DNA of 64,000 nucleotides. Origin: Anisodus tanguticus. Its lineage: Eukaryota; Streptophyta; Magnoliopsida; Solanales; Solanaceae. Shown here in pieces: positions 43,241 through 55,660 of this stretch (within the stretch, counting starts at the first letter, position 1; the number at the start of each line of letters is the position of its first letter). The DNA lies in contig CM067544.1 in the NCBI GenBank assembly GCA_034509755.1, positions 11,077,501-11,141,500 of the forward strand, written 5' to 3'. The notes under the pieces are model-generated. The model had not been told where the DNA came from. It made no database searches and was given only the letters and a program-made list of their open reading frames with translations. A program made the translations under genes and the position numbers.

Positions 43241-44897
43241 CATGAGTCACGCCGTCGAGGGAAAAAATGCATGGAAAGTATATAGATAAAGCATTTTATA
43301 TAGTTGTTGGTTAAGTATCTCTTTAAATAAGCATGGACCTGATAGAAAAATTAAAAGTATCTCTTAGAATCATGATGAATATATGCACCAACTATAATTG
43401 GGGTGCTGTGAATCGTCTTATTCTGAAATGAGGGGGAGAGGACAGAACATGATCTACTGGAATAATTGTCAAATAGATATATGAGACTTTTGAAAGATTT
43501 TGTTAGGTGTATATGTGAAGTCCAATCAGATAACAACTAAACGGTAGATAGGAGCAAATAAAGACTCGTTATAACTTGGTCCTCTTTAAATTACAATTGG
43601 GGCAGTCTAACATACTTCCTTATGTATCACATCTTTTTATTTATTTACAGGACCACCCCTAATAATTCTTTTTGTCCTTCAGACTAGTGGGCACTGCCGC
43701 ACTTTTGTCTTTCCTCACTGCCATTTTGCGAATTCGTCAAATTTGCCCAAAAATTCATAAACAATAGGCCCCTCAACCCCACCCTAAATTGGATCAAATA
43801 TGTCCTTGAAATATGCGTTTAGGTCCAAATATGACCTTAGTAGTCTTCTGTTAAATTTTATGTGAAATAAGTATATTTTTTGCCCAATTAAGTAGTGAGA
43901 GGGGGATTTTTGAAAAAAACTATTAATGGAGGGTCAATTACTGAACTTCACATACTTTAAGGATATTTTAATCCTTTTTCGTTTAGTAATAATAATAACA
44001 ACAACAACAATAACATATAACTATAAAGATAATAACCTCAATAAGGAATAACTGATAATCATTGATGCGCCAATTGGTCTTAACTGTACGAGGATTTTTT
44101 TTAATCTCAAACTCTACAAGATGCAAGTACAAACAGGGGCGCAAAGCTAGTAGAGTGAAGGGGGTTCAATTGAACCCTCTTCGTCAAGAAAATGAGTTTT
44201 TTTTGTTATCTATAAACTGTTGAATTCCTTAGGCATAAGATCAGAAGATCTTATCATATTGACAAAGAGAGTTCAAAATTTAATTTAGGTCACAGGTTTA
44301 AAAAGTATGACATTCTAGTAAAAAAAAAAATTAATTATTGACTCTGCAACAGAGTACAAATAAAACAATAGAAAACAATTGGCAATATGAAAACCAAAAA
44401 AAGATTGAGAAATTAAAATCCCTTAATTGAAATTATTGTTGATATACTTTTTAAGTGTAAATTAATTCACTTAACAATGGTTTAGTCACTTCACGCGAGG
44501 TATCTACGTTTTAGCGTTTATATCAAGTTCAGATCCTGTGCTAAATTAAAATTCACAATACATATTTTAATTTAGATTCACCTTGAGATATGATTGAATC
44601 CAAGCTAATTTTCTGACAACGATCATGCCAATTGCCACCTGGTATTTTAATTAGTACCTGAAACGTGGTAGAGTTTATTAGTTTATCTAAACAACGAACC
44701 ATTATGTCACCCAAAATATGGTGTTTATTTAAAATTAAAGAATATTTGGTCGTCAGACCACGTAAAGTTTGGTGCTCATTAGTTTGTTTGATCAATGTTG
44801 TCTATTGAGGAGTGTACGGATGAAACAAATGACATGCAATTATGCTGTAGGTTGAAAACATTGAAATGTCGATAGATTTACATTAGTTTAAACTTTT
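43241..44897. other. Intergenic, no gene seen
   Basis: AT-rich sequence. The segment about 43640-43990 (GACCACCCCTAATAATTC ... GGATATTTTAATCC) has the look of old MITE or LTR debris but no terminal repeats were found. Confidence 0.4.
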
Positions 44898-44910
44898 AAG
44901 TAAAGGAGAG

Positions 44911-45172
44911 CATACGTTCCCTGGGACATAGCTGGATGACAAATGAGAGAAACTTAAAAACCAGTTGGAGGTCTGTAACGTAGGTTCAAACTCTGGTGGG
45001 AGCAATTTGCTCTCTTCTGGGGTAGGACCTTGTATGTGATATCAGTTGCTATGTTCTCAAATCCTGGGCATTCAGGCACATCCCGCGATTTACTGGTAGT
45101 AGTGCTGAGGGACTGAGACTTACTATCTCCAAGAATAATCCAACGTAAGCCGGAAGCTGGATATAAAAAAAA
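44911..45172 (+). mobile_element. tRNA-derived SINE (TS/SolS-like)
   Basis: Head with GGGACATAGCTGGATGACAA, B-box-like GGTTCAAACTC, the family body ATCCCGCGATTTACTGGTAG and an A-rich 3' end. A perfect 13-bp TSD AAGTAAAGGAGAG flanks it (44898-44910, 45173-45185). Confidence 0.9.
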
Positions 45173-45345
45173 AAGTAAAGGAGAGGAGACAAAGGAATAG
45201 CTTATCCGAATTGACATGCATGTTAGGTCATCTTTCATTTTCTGACGTGCCAAGTTCGATAATTTAATTAGTCCCGTCTCTGTTTGTGTACTGTATTCGA
45301 AAATTGACTCCCAATCTTTGGTATGACATGCATCATGTTACTTTT

Positions 45346-48279
45346 TGTTGGTGAATATATCAAAAATATTATTATAGTTAAAAATTAAAAAAATGAATAA
45401 AAAATAAATTAATTAATATTCGGGCTGAGGCGTGGATATCTCGCTCTTTTTAAAGAGATTCAAGCCCACTGCGGCATAATTTTCACCGGTCCAGCAGTAA
45501 CATTCTTGACTTGTCCCCTCCAGAATACAACAGCTCGACAACGTCGTGTGACTCAAACAACTCTAGACTAGTTGAAGAGTCTAAAGCTCCACCAATAAGA
45601 ACACCTTCCTTCAACATAAAATTACTCTCTTTTGTAATAACTAAGTTGGAGACTTAGAATATTTTCTTTCTCTCAACTCTCTTTTTTCACTTCTCCAACC
45701 TCACTATACACCACAATATTCTTCACACCTCCCACACACTATACAATATATTTTTTTTCTCAACTCATGGAGAAACACCTTTATATATAGGTGTAGATAT
45801 TATTGATATAGTAAATATAGAGAGTAGTGGATAATTAAGTGAGGAACAACATGAAAATTGGTTAATTAGAGTAACAACCACATTCTACATCATGGAGCAG
45901 TGGGAGAGTGAGAGCTATGGCCATCTTCTAGCTTTTATGGCCACTAACAAATATGGGAGATGAATAATTTATTTTAATAATAAAATATACTCCAATAATT
46001 CGCACTCATTTTAATATCTAAATAAGAGAATTCACAAATTTAGTTGAAGGGAGATTATTATGCGTAATTAAGGTGTGCCCTGCATTGAACCTCCACTTAG
46101 TGAAATAACGATCTCTACTCCAGAGTCAGTAGTATGTTCCGCATTGAACTATGACTGCTTATGAAAAATAAAGTATCACCGCTTACACATAATAATCAAG
46201 GTGTTGACATAAACTTTAGTAGCCATCACATTACGACCTTATGCTATCCCGATTTTCATGAGTGTTTTTTAGAACAAGCCCAATTCTCACAGAAAGCGGC
46301 CTACTTCCACACTCACATTTGTGAAAATTTGTCAAGGGTGCTCTGTAACTTAACACCCCACTCATACGAGCTACAGATTTTCATTAAGAGTTCGTAGACT
46401 CAACCTCCACAAATCATTACAGAATAATTGCACTCACACTATAAGGAGAGAATGAAAAGAATAGTGCATTTCACAACGAGTCATCGTATGATTCGTTTTT
46501 TCCATTGAACTTGATTACATGATCTCTAGTCCCGAGGTTGGGTTTCCTCATATATGACTCAGAATTTTTTTGGACTTCAATCTCATCCCCTCGATGTGCT
46601 CCATACCCTTTCCCTTGCTAAGGCCTTAATTTTTGAATATGTAAGATTATCACAAGATTTAACATCATCAATATTTATGGTATACCACTTTTCACAAATG
46701 ATCTTACTGTATAGTATTTTCTCCTCATAGATCTGAATTTACCATTGTGATAACGGTGTTTTACTCCATCAATAGCAATGGTGCTTTCACAATCAATCAA
46801 AATTAGGAAAATTGATTTCTCAAAATAAAATTTTGATAAAATAAATCTCTAAATCAATTCACTTTTTCACTAGCCGAAGTTAAATAATAAACTCAATCTC
46901 CATGATAGAGTTAGCAATAATAATAATAATAATTTTTTTATCACTTCTCAGATAATAATCATGTTAGAGCCAAAATCATCAAATCATATGAAAATAAATA
47001 ACATGTGAATTATTCCAAGATTAATATGTACTTGTAGCACTTTGCTTTTTAAAATTTCTCAAAGATGCAGAAATCACTTTTTTCATTATGAATATTTTTC
47101 TCATTTCATCAACCCACACTATTTTGAGAATTTAACAAATTTATAGTCATTAAAATATATTACACATTAATAAAGAAGTTTTAGGAAAAAAATAATTTTA
47201 CCTTTTCATCTCTTGAGCGGAAAAGTAAAAATTACTTTACCTTTCCATCTCTTAAAGTGAGAGCTATTAAAACAGAGATGTATGGTCCTCCGGGGCATAG
47301 TCCAGTGGCAAAGCCTGGGTGCTATAAGACGCTCTGGCATGGGACAGCGTGGGTTCGATTCCCCGCAAGCACGAAGAAACTCTGCATGTTGGGGAATTTG
47401 ACCTTGTCTCATTGATCAGTTGTACGCTCCCAGAAAAACTGGCCACCGGAGCACATCCCGCGATTTACCTGGTAATAGTGTTGAAGGACCGGTGCTATTA
47501 CCTCCAGGACGTCTGGGTAATACCAGTGAAGTAGTCAGGCGCAAGCCTGGAAACCTGGATTATCAAAAAAAAAAAAAAAAAAAAAAAAGAGATGTATGAT
47601 GAAATCTTCCACCTTGATATCCGCAAAGTTTTCAACTTCAATCAAAATTGAATCTCCTTAAAATTGTTGGTGAATATACCACAAATTATTACAGTTAAAA
47701 ATTACAATAAAACAAACAAAAAATAATAAATTAATATTCAGGCTGAGACGCTGATATCTCGCTTTCATTAAGGAGATTCAAGCTCACTGAGGCATAATCT
47801 TCACCGATCCAGCAATAACATTCTTGACTTGTCCTATCCAGGATATAACATACCGACTACATCGTGTGATTCAAACAACTCCGGACTCGTTGAAGAGTCC
47901 AAAGCTCCACCACTAAGAACATCTTCCTACATAAAATTACTCTCTTTTGTAGTGACTAAGTTGGAGACTTAGAATATTTTCTTTCTCTATACGCCACAAT
48001 ATTTTTCACACCTCTCATACAATACAATATTTTTTCTTCTCAACTCATTAAAAAAACACATCTATATATATGTGTAGAAATCATCCATATAGTAAATATA
48101 GAGAGTAGTGAATAACTAAGTGAGGAAGAATATAAAAATGTGGTTAATGAGAGTAATAATCATATTCTACATCATCTATTAGTGCGAGAGTGAGAGTTAT
48201 GGTCATCTTCTACCTTTTATGACCACTAATAAATATGAGAAATGAATAATTTATTTTAATAATAAAATATACTCCAACA
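45346..48279 (-). mobile_element. Non-autonomous LTR element C (LARD-like)
   Basis: LTRs 45346-45997 and 47665-48279 start TGTTGGTGAATATA and end ATATACTCCAACA (left end now CCAATA). TSD CTTTT at 45341-45345 and 48280-48284. The internal region of about 1.67 kb, including a later SINE, has no recognisable gag or pol. Orientation is inferred as - from a TATATATA box (sense -) near 48070. The sequence after the presumed 5' LTR on that strand, ATTTTAAGGAGATTC, resembles that of element B (ATTTTAAGACAAG). Confidence 0.8.
47285..47587 (+). mobile_element. Young tRNA-derived SINE (TS/SolS-like)
   Basis: Perfect TSD AGAGATGTATG at 47274-47284 and 47588-47598. Pol III A-box TAGTCCAGTGG at 47298-47308 matches the consensus and the B-box GGTTCGATTCC at 47352-47362 is also a full match. 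The 3' end is a run of about 24 A. The intact boxes, long A tail and perfect TSD suggest a recent insertion. It sits inside element C. Confidence 0.95.
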
Positions 48280-48284
48280 CTTTT

Positions 48285-48927
48285 TGAATGGATCTTTAAT
48301 TTTCTGGAGTACTATGTCTTAAAAATGTCGCATATAAAATTATTATGAAAGAAACAACGTACGTATTTGAATAGTTCCTGTGTTTTAGAAGTGTAATTCG
48401 ATCCATTAATATCTTTAGAAAGGTGTTTCAAGGGTATTTTTATAAATAACAAAAACTTGATAGGAAAAAAAAATTCCTTAAAATGTAATCAATCAAACAT
48501 ATAGACAAAGGTTCGTGAACTTCTTAAAAAGTTTTTCTTGTTTCAGCGCTATATATTTACACTAAAACATAATAACAATAAACTGATAGGTATATTTTGT
48601 TTATATTTTATCACTTAATTATAATTGATTGACATTTATTTTTTCTTCAATCTGTTATTTAGCTATTATGAGATAATATAATTTAGAGTAACATGGGGTT
48701 TGATGATTTTTTTCTGGCACGTAATGTATCTCGTTAACGTATCCATTGCTTTTTTCCAATTAGTGGTAACGTATCCATTGCTACCACTATTTGTATGCGA
48801 TCACTTTTAATGCCCGGGCCTTTGTCATTATAGCCTGATACGCGATAGGCCTGGTTTCTGTATAATGACTTGTCATTATTGTGCTATACTACATTGTCTC
48901 CGCAAAGGCCCGCTTAAATGGTTCATG
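48285..48927. other. Intergenic, no gene seen
   Basis: AT-rich sequence, with a short direct repeat AACGTATCCATTGCT near 48737 and 48768. No coding or RNA gene. Confidence 0.4.
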
Positions 48928-48936
48928 AATGGAAAT

Positions 48937-49412
48937 GGGCAATTCGCACAGATGTCCTTATTTCGGGCTGGTCTTTAATTTTTGCTCATTAAATTTAAAA
49001 TATTTAATTTTTCTTCGTCTAATACCACGAGGTTCTAGGTTCGAACTCCTGTTCAAATAAAAAATAAAAACTTATTCTCAAGATAGAGGATTTGTAGCAA
49101 AACTAGGCCTATTCGGGTAAAATTAGGCCTATTTGTGTAAAATTAGGCATATCCGGTAGAGGTTTATCATAAGACAAACTTTTACCCAAAATTAGGCCTT
49201 AAAGGAAAACCGCTACCTTATAGGCAAACTTCTGCCGATATAGGCCTAATTTTGCTACAAAACCTCTGCCTTGCAAATGTTTTAAATTTTTTGTCTGACC
49301 AGGAGTTTGAACCCTGAACCCATGGATTTTAAAAGGGAAAAAATTAAAATTTTCAAATTGGAGGGACAAAAATTAAAGACCAGTGCATTTGAAGAGAAAT
49401 CCACACAAAAAA
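48937..49412. mobile_element. Mutator-like fold-back MITE
   Basis: Long inverted arms: CTGGTCTTTAATTTTTG, GGTTCGAACTCCTG-like and AGCAAAACTAGGCCTAT on the left have complements on the right. The 9-bp flanks AATGGAAAT (48928-48936 and 49413-49421) match exactly, the size expected for MULE insertion. AGGCCTA words recur in the interior. Non-coding. Confidence 0.7.
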
Positions 49413-49814
49413 AATGGAAATTGGCATATGCATTTTAAATACACAAACTTTAAGCATTTCTTTTTAAGTTAACAATATTTATTCAATCAGATTATATTGG
49501 AATTTGCATGGATCTCAATGATAAGTAATCTCAAACCAACAAGTACTTTAGTATGACAAATTTAATTATAACTGTGTTATAAATTTATCTATTATAAATT
49601 TATCTATTTCGTCAGTGTATATAACTAACTTAAATCTAGCTAGAAAACATTGGTGGTGAGTTAAGTTGCTCCAATGGGTCATATGATGGTTAGTTGGGGG
49701 AAATGTACTCAGAAAATTGTGTAAGCCCATTGGGCCACCAATAAATTGACGGATTAAAGGTTTATAACAAGAGAAGAAGACTAGCAAATAAGAAACCTTG
49801 ATGAGTAATCACAC

Positions 49815-50448
49815 TAAGGGTGGGCATGCAATGGTATGATATAGTATTTGAAATTTTGGTACGGTAATTACGTTTTTGATTTTTAAAAATATGATACCAT
49901 TACCATACCGAATTAATGGTTCGATATTTTTAAGTTCAATTTCGGTATTTTGCGGTATGATAAATCGGTAATCATAGTTTGTTCAATTTCGACTTACGCA
50001 TATTCATATGATAGAAAATTATAACTTCGGTTATTCAAAAAAAGTATCTTAATTTTATCGTACTAACATCTTACACATATAAAAATATTCAAAAGAAATT
50101 AAAAGTACAAACAATCCCCTTCGTAAAATTAATTACACAAAAGGGCATTTCAATCAAGATAGATTACTCAACATGCCAACGTCTAAACAATTAGTTTTAT
50201 ACTAGTTTAAATATTTATTAGTATTATAATACTAACATATATAAATTATATATGTAACTATATGGTATATACTTCGATATGGTATTCAGTATTTCAGTAT
50301 TTTTTATAGATATCAAACACCGTACCGAATACCAAACCTTTTTAAAATACATCATATATCATACCAAATATCATAATATCGAAATCGCGATATAAAAAAA
50401 TTGATTTCAATATGGTAACCGGTATATACCGTACCATGCCCACCCCTA
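49815..50448. mobile_element. hAT-like MITE
   Basis: Ends TAAGGGTGGGCATG and CATGCCCACCCCTA are inverted. The 8-bp flanks AATCACAC (49807-49814) and AATCACAG (50449-50456) differ at one base. Subterminal GGTA/TACC-rich repeats. Same terminus type as the MITE inside copia element 3 but a different interior. Confidence 0.85.
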
Positions 50449-50642
50449 AATCACAGTACTATTATCTTCTTTGGGCCTTTGTATGCTCAACTCTTTACGC
50501 AACCTCCTCCATATTACCTGGCTTTTGGCCCTTAAAGAGAACCTGTGATCCGAGGAGATTTTAAACTTGGGAAAATGATACGTAGTAGGTAAATATTTTT
50601 TTCTTTCTCTGAGAATGTCAGTTAGTTGTTTATCAATTCAAT

Positions 50643-50870
50643 TTATTTTTTGATATCCAGCTTCCTGAGTTATGCCCTTAACACTACTACCAGTAAATTG
50701 CGGGATGCGCCTGTATGACCAGGATTTGATAACAGAGCAATTGATATCACTTACAAGGTCCTATCCCAGAACAGAACAAAGTGCTCCCACTAGGATTCAA
50801 ACTCACGCTACAGGTCTCCAGCTAGATTTTAAGTTCACCTCATTTGTCATCTAGCTATGCCATGGGGGAC
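50643..50870 (-). mobile_element. tRNA-derived SINE (TS/SolS-like)
   Basis: Same family body as the other SINEs in - orientation (TAAATTGCGGGATGCGCCTG, GGATTCAAACTC). TSD ATCAATTCAAT at 50632-50642 and 50871-50881. Confidence 0.88.
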
Positions 50871-50918
50871 ATCAATTCAATCTTTATTGTGATTGTATGA
50901 AGAAAAGTTTTACTACGT

Positions 50919-51044
50919 ACCTCACACAACTGACATTAGTTGTGTGAGACTTTTTTGTGAGATTAAAAAGTGGACCCACATCTTATATTTTGGGTCTATT
51001 TTTTTATCTCACAAAAAAGGCATCACACAACTAATGTCAGTTGT
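50919..51044. mobile_element. Palindromic MITE-like element
   Basis: The left arm TCACACAACTGACATTAGTT..TTTTTTGTGAGAT and right arm ATCTCACAAAAAA..ACACAACTAATGTCAGTTGT are near-perfect inverted repeats around a short centre. Each arm itself contains the small palindrome ACAACTGACATTAGTTGT. Confidence 0.7.
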
Positions 51045-52263
51045 GCCAAAATTTGGTTATACCTGAAGTATTAACTTTTGAGATGTGCCCATATTTGGTT
51101 ATACTGTAGCTAAACTCAATGGCTAAGCTAGGCTGATTGGGTTGGTATAGCTGTTGGAAATTTGTCTTTGGTGGGGAGGTGCGTCCACCCGTATTTAATG
51201 ACTTAAACACTAGGATTCCGTATGTTGGAGGCTTTGTCTCTTCACATGTGCATAATCTACTAAGTGAGTAGATGACCGTAGGGCCAAGAATCGTCAAATT
51301 TCATTGACAAAATGAAAGAGATATTGGTCCACGAAGTAAGGTGTTTGAGGCATGAAAATATGGTGTGGGACAAATCTACCACATCTGTGGGAAAAGGAAG
51401 AATTGTTCTCTTTATAAGTCTTAAAATTGGCTAAGGGTTTGGAACCCCAAGGGGTAACCCATGTGTTTGAAGGAGTGAGGACCTAGATGTGCTTGGATTC
51501 AAGGCTAAGCCCACATGCGCGTCGCCGCCGCCCGTCCCGTCCGATCCGGGCTTGGGCGTAGGCTTCTTCTAATATTATATCTTTGGACCCTGCTGTTGGA
51601 GTTGATTTTTGGAGCATTAAAACTCCATTAATCTGCACCTTAAACCTCCCTAACAGCTCCTTTATGTTGCACATTAAATCAACCATTACTTGGCTGATTA
51701 ACTCCCTCACTAATGGCCATAAACTGTCATTACTTGGCAGTCCCTCCCCTTATGCTATATATTGGAGCCCTTTGGCTCAATTGCAGAGACGAATATATAC
51801 AAGATATACACAGAAACAGAAGAGAGAACAACACAAATTCTGTCCAAAAACGTGAAGCACAAACAGTGGACAAAAACAGAAAACTCTTCCTTCCTTTTCC
51901 ATTATTCAGCAAGTCGTTTCGTGATTGTTTTCTTCGTCAGAATCAACCTATTTACTTTGTAGTGTTGATTAGTTGTTGTTTTATCTTGGGAGACTATATT
52001 GCCCGTTAACGTAAAAGCATATATATGGGGCAATCTTGTCTTAAAGACAGAGAGTCATCTCGACTCAGCCCACAGTTGTAACAATCCAGATTTAGTGTTT
52101 CTTGATTTCAGGTTATCAAGATTCAAGACTCAACAAGATTGCGACCGTTCTGAATATTGGCTTGTTTGTTTATCCTTTCGAACACTTGTAATATTTATTT
52201 ACTTCCCGTATTGCTTTACATATCCAACAATTTTAAGACAAGATTTGTATTAGTGTTCGAAAG

Positions 52264-52572
52264 ATGTCGGTCAAAAGTTGTGTGACCAAATCTGGATATG
52301 GCTGTGGTTTTCTGGTAGAAGAGACTTGTGATTATGCTGTTGAAGGTCAACGTGTTCATAGTGTCACCGCTCCTGAGAGTAGTGGGAACAAGCGCCCACG
52401 AGAGGCTGGGGATGTCAACTGGGACAAGAGGAGAAGGCTGAAGATGTGGTTCTATCTTGTAGCAGAAGGCATATATCTATCACAGACAAAGGATCTGAAT
52501 TATGGTAAGGAGGAAATGGACACTCAATCCGATGAAGTGACTGAAGTGGGCCAGAATTCGAAATTGGGATAA
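52264..52572 (+). CDS. Short conserved ORF in gag position of element B
   Basis: A 102-codon frame beginning MSVKSCVTKSGYGCGFLVEE, 35 bp inside the 5' LTR. Middle part is basic (NKRPRE, WDKRRRLK), end is acidic/polar (KEEMDTQSDEVTEVGQNSKL). No gag, zinc-knuckle, signal or membrane features. The counterpart in element A supports it as an ancestral feature. It may be a gag remnant, a captured host fragment or chance; I do not recognise a family. Confidence 0.45.
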   Translation: MSVKSCVTKSGYGCGFLVEETCDYAVEGQRVHSVTAPESSGNKRPREAGDVNWDKRRRLKMWFYLVAEGIYLSQTKDLNYGKEEMDTQSDEVTEVGQNSKLG

Positions 52573-53152
52573 GTAATTTTTCTTCCTTGTCAAAAATAAT
52601 ATTAAATGATGTCTGATTAAATAGGGCTTAAAGTAAGGAGGAATATGAAAATGTTTTCACGAAATAAATTATATTCCTTACGCTTTAAAATCAGAAGTTT
52701 AATCTAATCTTCATTCCCGTTTAAAGATTGGATTTTGTAAACGACTTAAAAATATCCGTTCTTTTAAGTGTAATTATTAAAAGTGTGTAAAGTATGTTCG
52801 CACATACGAGGGAGAAAGATCCACTGACTGTGCCAAAACTGTTACCACTCTTAAGTAAGCGCCAAGAATTATTTGGACACCAATCATAAGGGAAGAAGAC
52901 TAAAAGCTAAAGACGTTGAGCCTATCACACTATTTGGCAGAAGATCCTTCATAGGATGATATTAGACACTCACTCATACAAAGCCTATGGGAGACTGGAG
53001 TGGGGCCAGAATTCATTTCATAGGAAAAGTAATGGACACCTAGTGTGGAGGGCCAGAGTTTCCAGGTCTTAAATGATCTGAAGGCCTAAAGAAAGGCAAA
53101 AAAGAAATTGGACACTCAGTCTGCCAAAGCAACTGGAGTAGGCCAGAGTATC
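52517..53152 (+). repeat. Repeated motif downstream of the short ORF in element B
   Basis: Four imperfect copies of GGACACTCAG ... ACTGGAGT.GGCCAGA at 52517-52560, 52964-53020, 53033-53060 and 53109-53152. The first is the end of the short ORF. Element A carries equivalent copies in the same place. Confidence 0.6.
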
Positions 53153-53540
53153 CAGATCACATATGATCCTGTTACGCCCTAACCACGGGCAAGATGTTGT
53201 TCATGTGAAGCAACGCCACCTCTAAAGTAGAAGGGGTTGGAGAAGTCGTCCTCAATAGGATTTCAGAGAATGGGATCACTCTAAAATGAGGTGATGCATG
53301 TCCCAAACTTGGTTTAAGGGACGCTATTGGTTAAGCTGGTTTGAGACTAGTCCAACGGGTCTATAAGAACTAAGAATGGTACAGTATGTTTGTAGCCAAA
53401 TGAATGATATATTTGTAATTTGTGCATCTATGTCATCATAGATTAAGACACGTTAAATAGAAAGTCATTCAAAAGCTAACAAAGATGAGATTGTTGCCTT
53501 CTGTCGAAAGAAGCACCGCTCCTCTAGAACTTAGTCACAC

Positions 53541-54100
53541 CTACATGGGTGATTTGAAGTTTGTACAAAATAGAGGGGGGAGACAAGTACTTTGTGACCT
53601 TCATTGATGATGGTACAACATATTGCATCCTCTGTGTGTTGAAAAACAAAGATGAAGTTGTTGAAGTGAATAATCGCTACAAAGCAGAAGTTGAAAATCA
53701 ACTAAGCCTATGGATTGAGGAATTCGTAGTGATAGAGGGGGAGAATGTGAAACATCGTTCATCAAAAGACTGCTCATTACTCACCTCAGTCTAACGATGT
53801 TAGCCAAACGCAAAGTCGTACGCCCAAAATATGTGGGGCAAGGCGATCCTTACCGCTAATGCGATTCTCAATAGAACTCCGCATAAGGATAAGGATAACC
53901 CTCTGTGTGAAACATGGAAAGGATCCCACATACAAATGTTGTGATGTGGGGTGGCTTGGTGGAAGTTGGAATACCGAAATAGGTAAAGTTGCACTTGAGA
54001 CTGTAAATTGGATTTCCACTGGATCTGCAAATAACAATAGTGTTTATCACCTCTTGGTGTCAAAGAATTATGAATTCTTTGAGGATAACTTTCCTTGAGA
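53541..54100 (+). pseudogene. Copia element B integrase remnant
   Basis: YKIEGGDKYFVTFIDDGTTY and VLKNKDEV, then NRYKAEVENQLSLW (copia integrase core). In other frames follow QNMWGKAILTANAILN (family: QNMWGEAILTAN.ILN), HKDKDNPLCETWKG and ETVNWISTGSANNNSVYHLL, ending FFEDNFP. The DRGGEY segment retained in A is altered here (IEGENVK). Confidence 0.7.
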
Positions 54101-54245
54101 AGGAAAAATAAGTAATTACTCGAGGTTAACAAGAACCCGCGAGGGCCTTACTATCCGGAACTAGATGTTCCGTATCTACATGACTCGGAAGTTATTGTCT
54201 ATCCGAAACTTAATATTCCAGATCTACCGAACTCAGGGATTCTAG

Positions 54246-54760
54246 ATGTTGAACCGAGATGGAGCAAAGAGGGGACAAAGACTTGTTCCATGCCTTCTAG
54301 CTTGTATGGTTGAGAACGAACCATGGACAATTAACAAAGACTTGTCATCTCCAAAAGCGCTGCTTTGGAAAGAAGCTAAAGAGAGAAATAAATTCCATCA
54401 TCTAGAACCATACTTGTGTAATGGTTGATATTCCTCTGGAAAAAGAACCTTTGGGTTATGGAAAAGAATACTCAAAAGTGAGTACAAAGTAGATCGATCT
54501 ACTGACGAGTATAAGGCCTCGGCTACTTGTACATGTTCTTCCCTATGAATAGCTTAACATCTAGGGCCATTGCAGTCTTGCGTGGCATGGATGTTGAAAC
54601 AACCTTCTTAACCAGAGAGTTGGAAGGGGAGGATCAGAGTTTGGTTTGCTGGACTGTTGGGCTTCTTCCTGAACTTTCATTTTGGTCCCTGAAATGTCTA
54701 CATTTTGGTCCTGGAAGTTTCAGATAAAACAGAAATAATGAATATGACTACAGAAATATT
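54246..54760 (+). pseudogene. Copia element B RT fragment
   Basis: NEPWTINKDLSSPKALLWKE corresponds to the start of copia RT. The catalytic region is missing. From about 54680 the sequence resembles LTR words (TTTGGTCCCTGAAAT, TTTGGTCCTGGAAGTTTC). Confidence 0.65.
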
Positions 54761-55149
54761 GACTCTGAAGTTAGAAAGCCAACAGTTGGAAAACCAACAG
54801 TCTGAGAGTGGAAGTTATATTGAAACAAAAGATATGGGTATCACAGATGACATCTTAGGAATTGGACTTCTAAGACATCTAACGAACTAGTCTAACTCAA
54901 AACTCAGTTGTGAGATAATTGACAGTCTCGTTGAAGCCACCAATGGATATGAATCATAGAACTGATTGGAATCATGGTGCACTCATAGACAATGAGCGAT
55001 ATGTGCAGGTCACATGTAGTTCAATGTATTGTACACACTACAACCAACCTGGTATCGGCCTACAAAGCAGATCACTTGAACTAAGGTTCACTCGTGATTC
55101 TGGAAATAATCGATAGATGGCGTTAAGTCAGATATGATGATATCTGAAA

Positions 55150-55660
55150 TATTCGCTTATCTACAAATTATGGTATTCTGGATGTCCAACGGTTCTGGGA
55201 GACACAATGATGCAAACTGGACATCAGATGTAAAAAACACCAAAGCCACAAGTAAATATGTATGGTAGGTCTTGGAAAATCCTCTAAGCAAACTTGCATC
55301 GGCCGATTCATGATGGAATCGGAGTTTATCGCTTTATACAAAGCATGAAAGAAGTTGAGTGACTTCACGACTCCTTAGAGGACGTTCCTTATTGGGAGAA
55401 ACATGTGCGTTCAGTAGTTATACAATGTGGCTAGCCGATCGGCTTCAGGAAGGACACAGATGATGGCGTATGGACATATTTGTTAGGATCTGTCGGAGAC
55501 ATAAAACTGTATGGCAGCTGATCATCACGAGTGTCACTTCCTTGATTACTAATCAAATGATATAGCGGATCCTTTTAACTAAGGGACTACCCGGAGATCA
55601 AGTGTTCTGTCTGTCTAGGGGAATGGGCTTAAAACCCAAACAATACGAACCTTTGCGGTG
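55150..55660 (+). pseudogene. Copia element B RNase H remnant
   Basis: CIGRFMMESEFIALYKA is readable near 55300-55346 (family: TMESEFIALDKA). It is followed by degenerate copies of the cysteine/His-free spacer and NDIADPFN, TRRSSVLSV and GNGLKTQ, matching ..DPLTKGLTRE..S.GMGLKP... Several stops. Confidence 0.65.

Noticed and set aside
47285..47370. tRNA gene
   Set aside because: The A- and B-boxes belong to a SINE with A tail and TSD; no cloverleaf with paired acceptor stem was seen.
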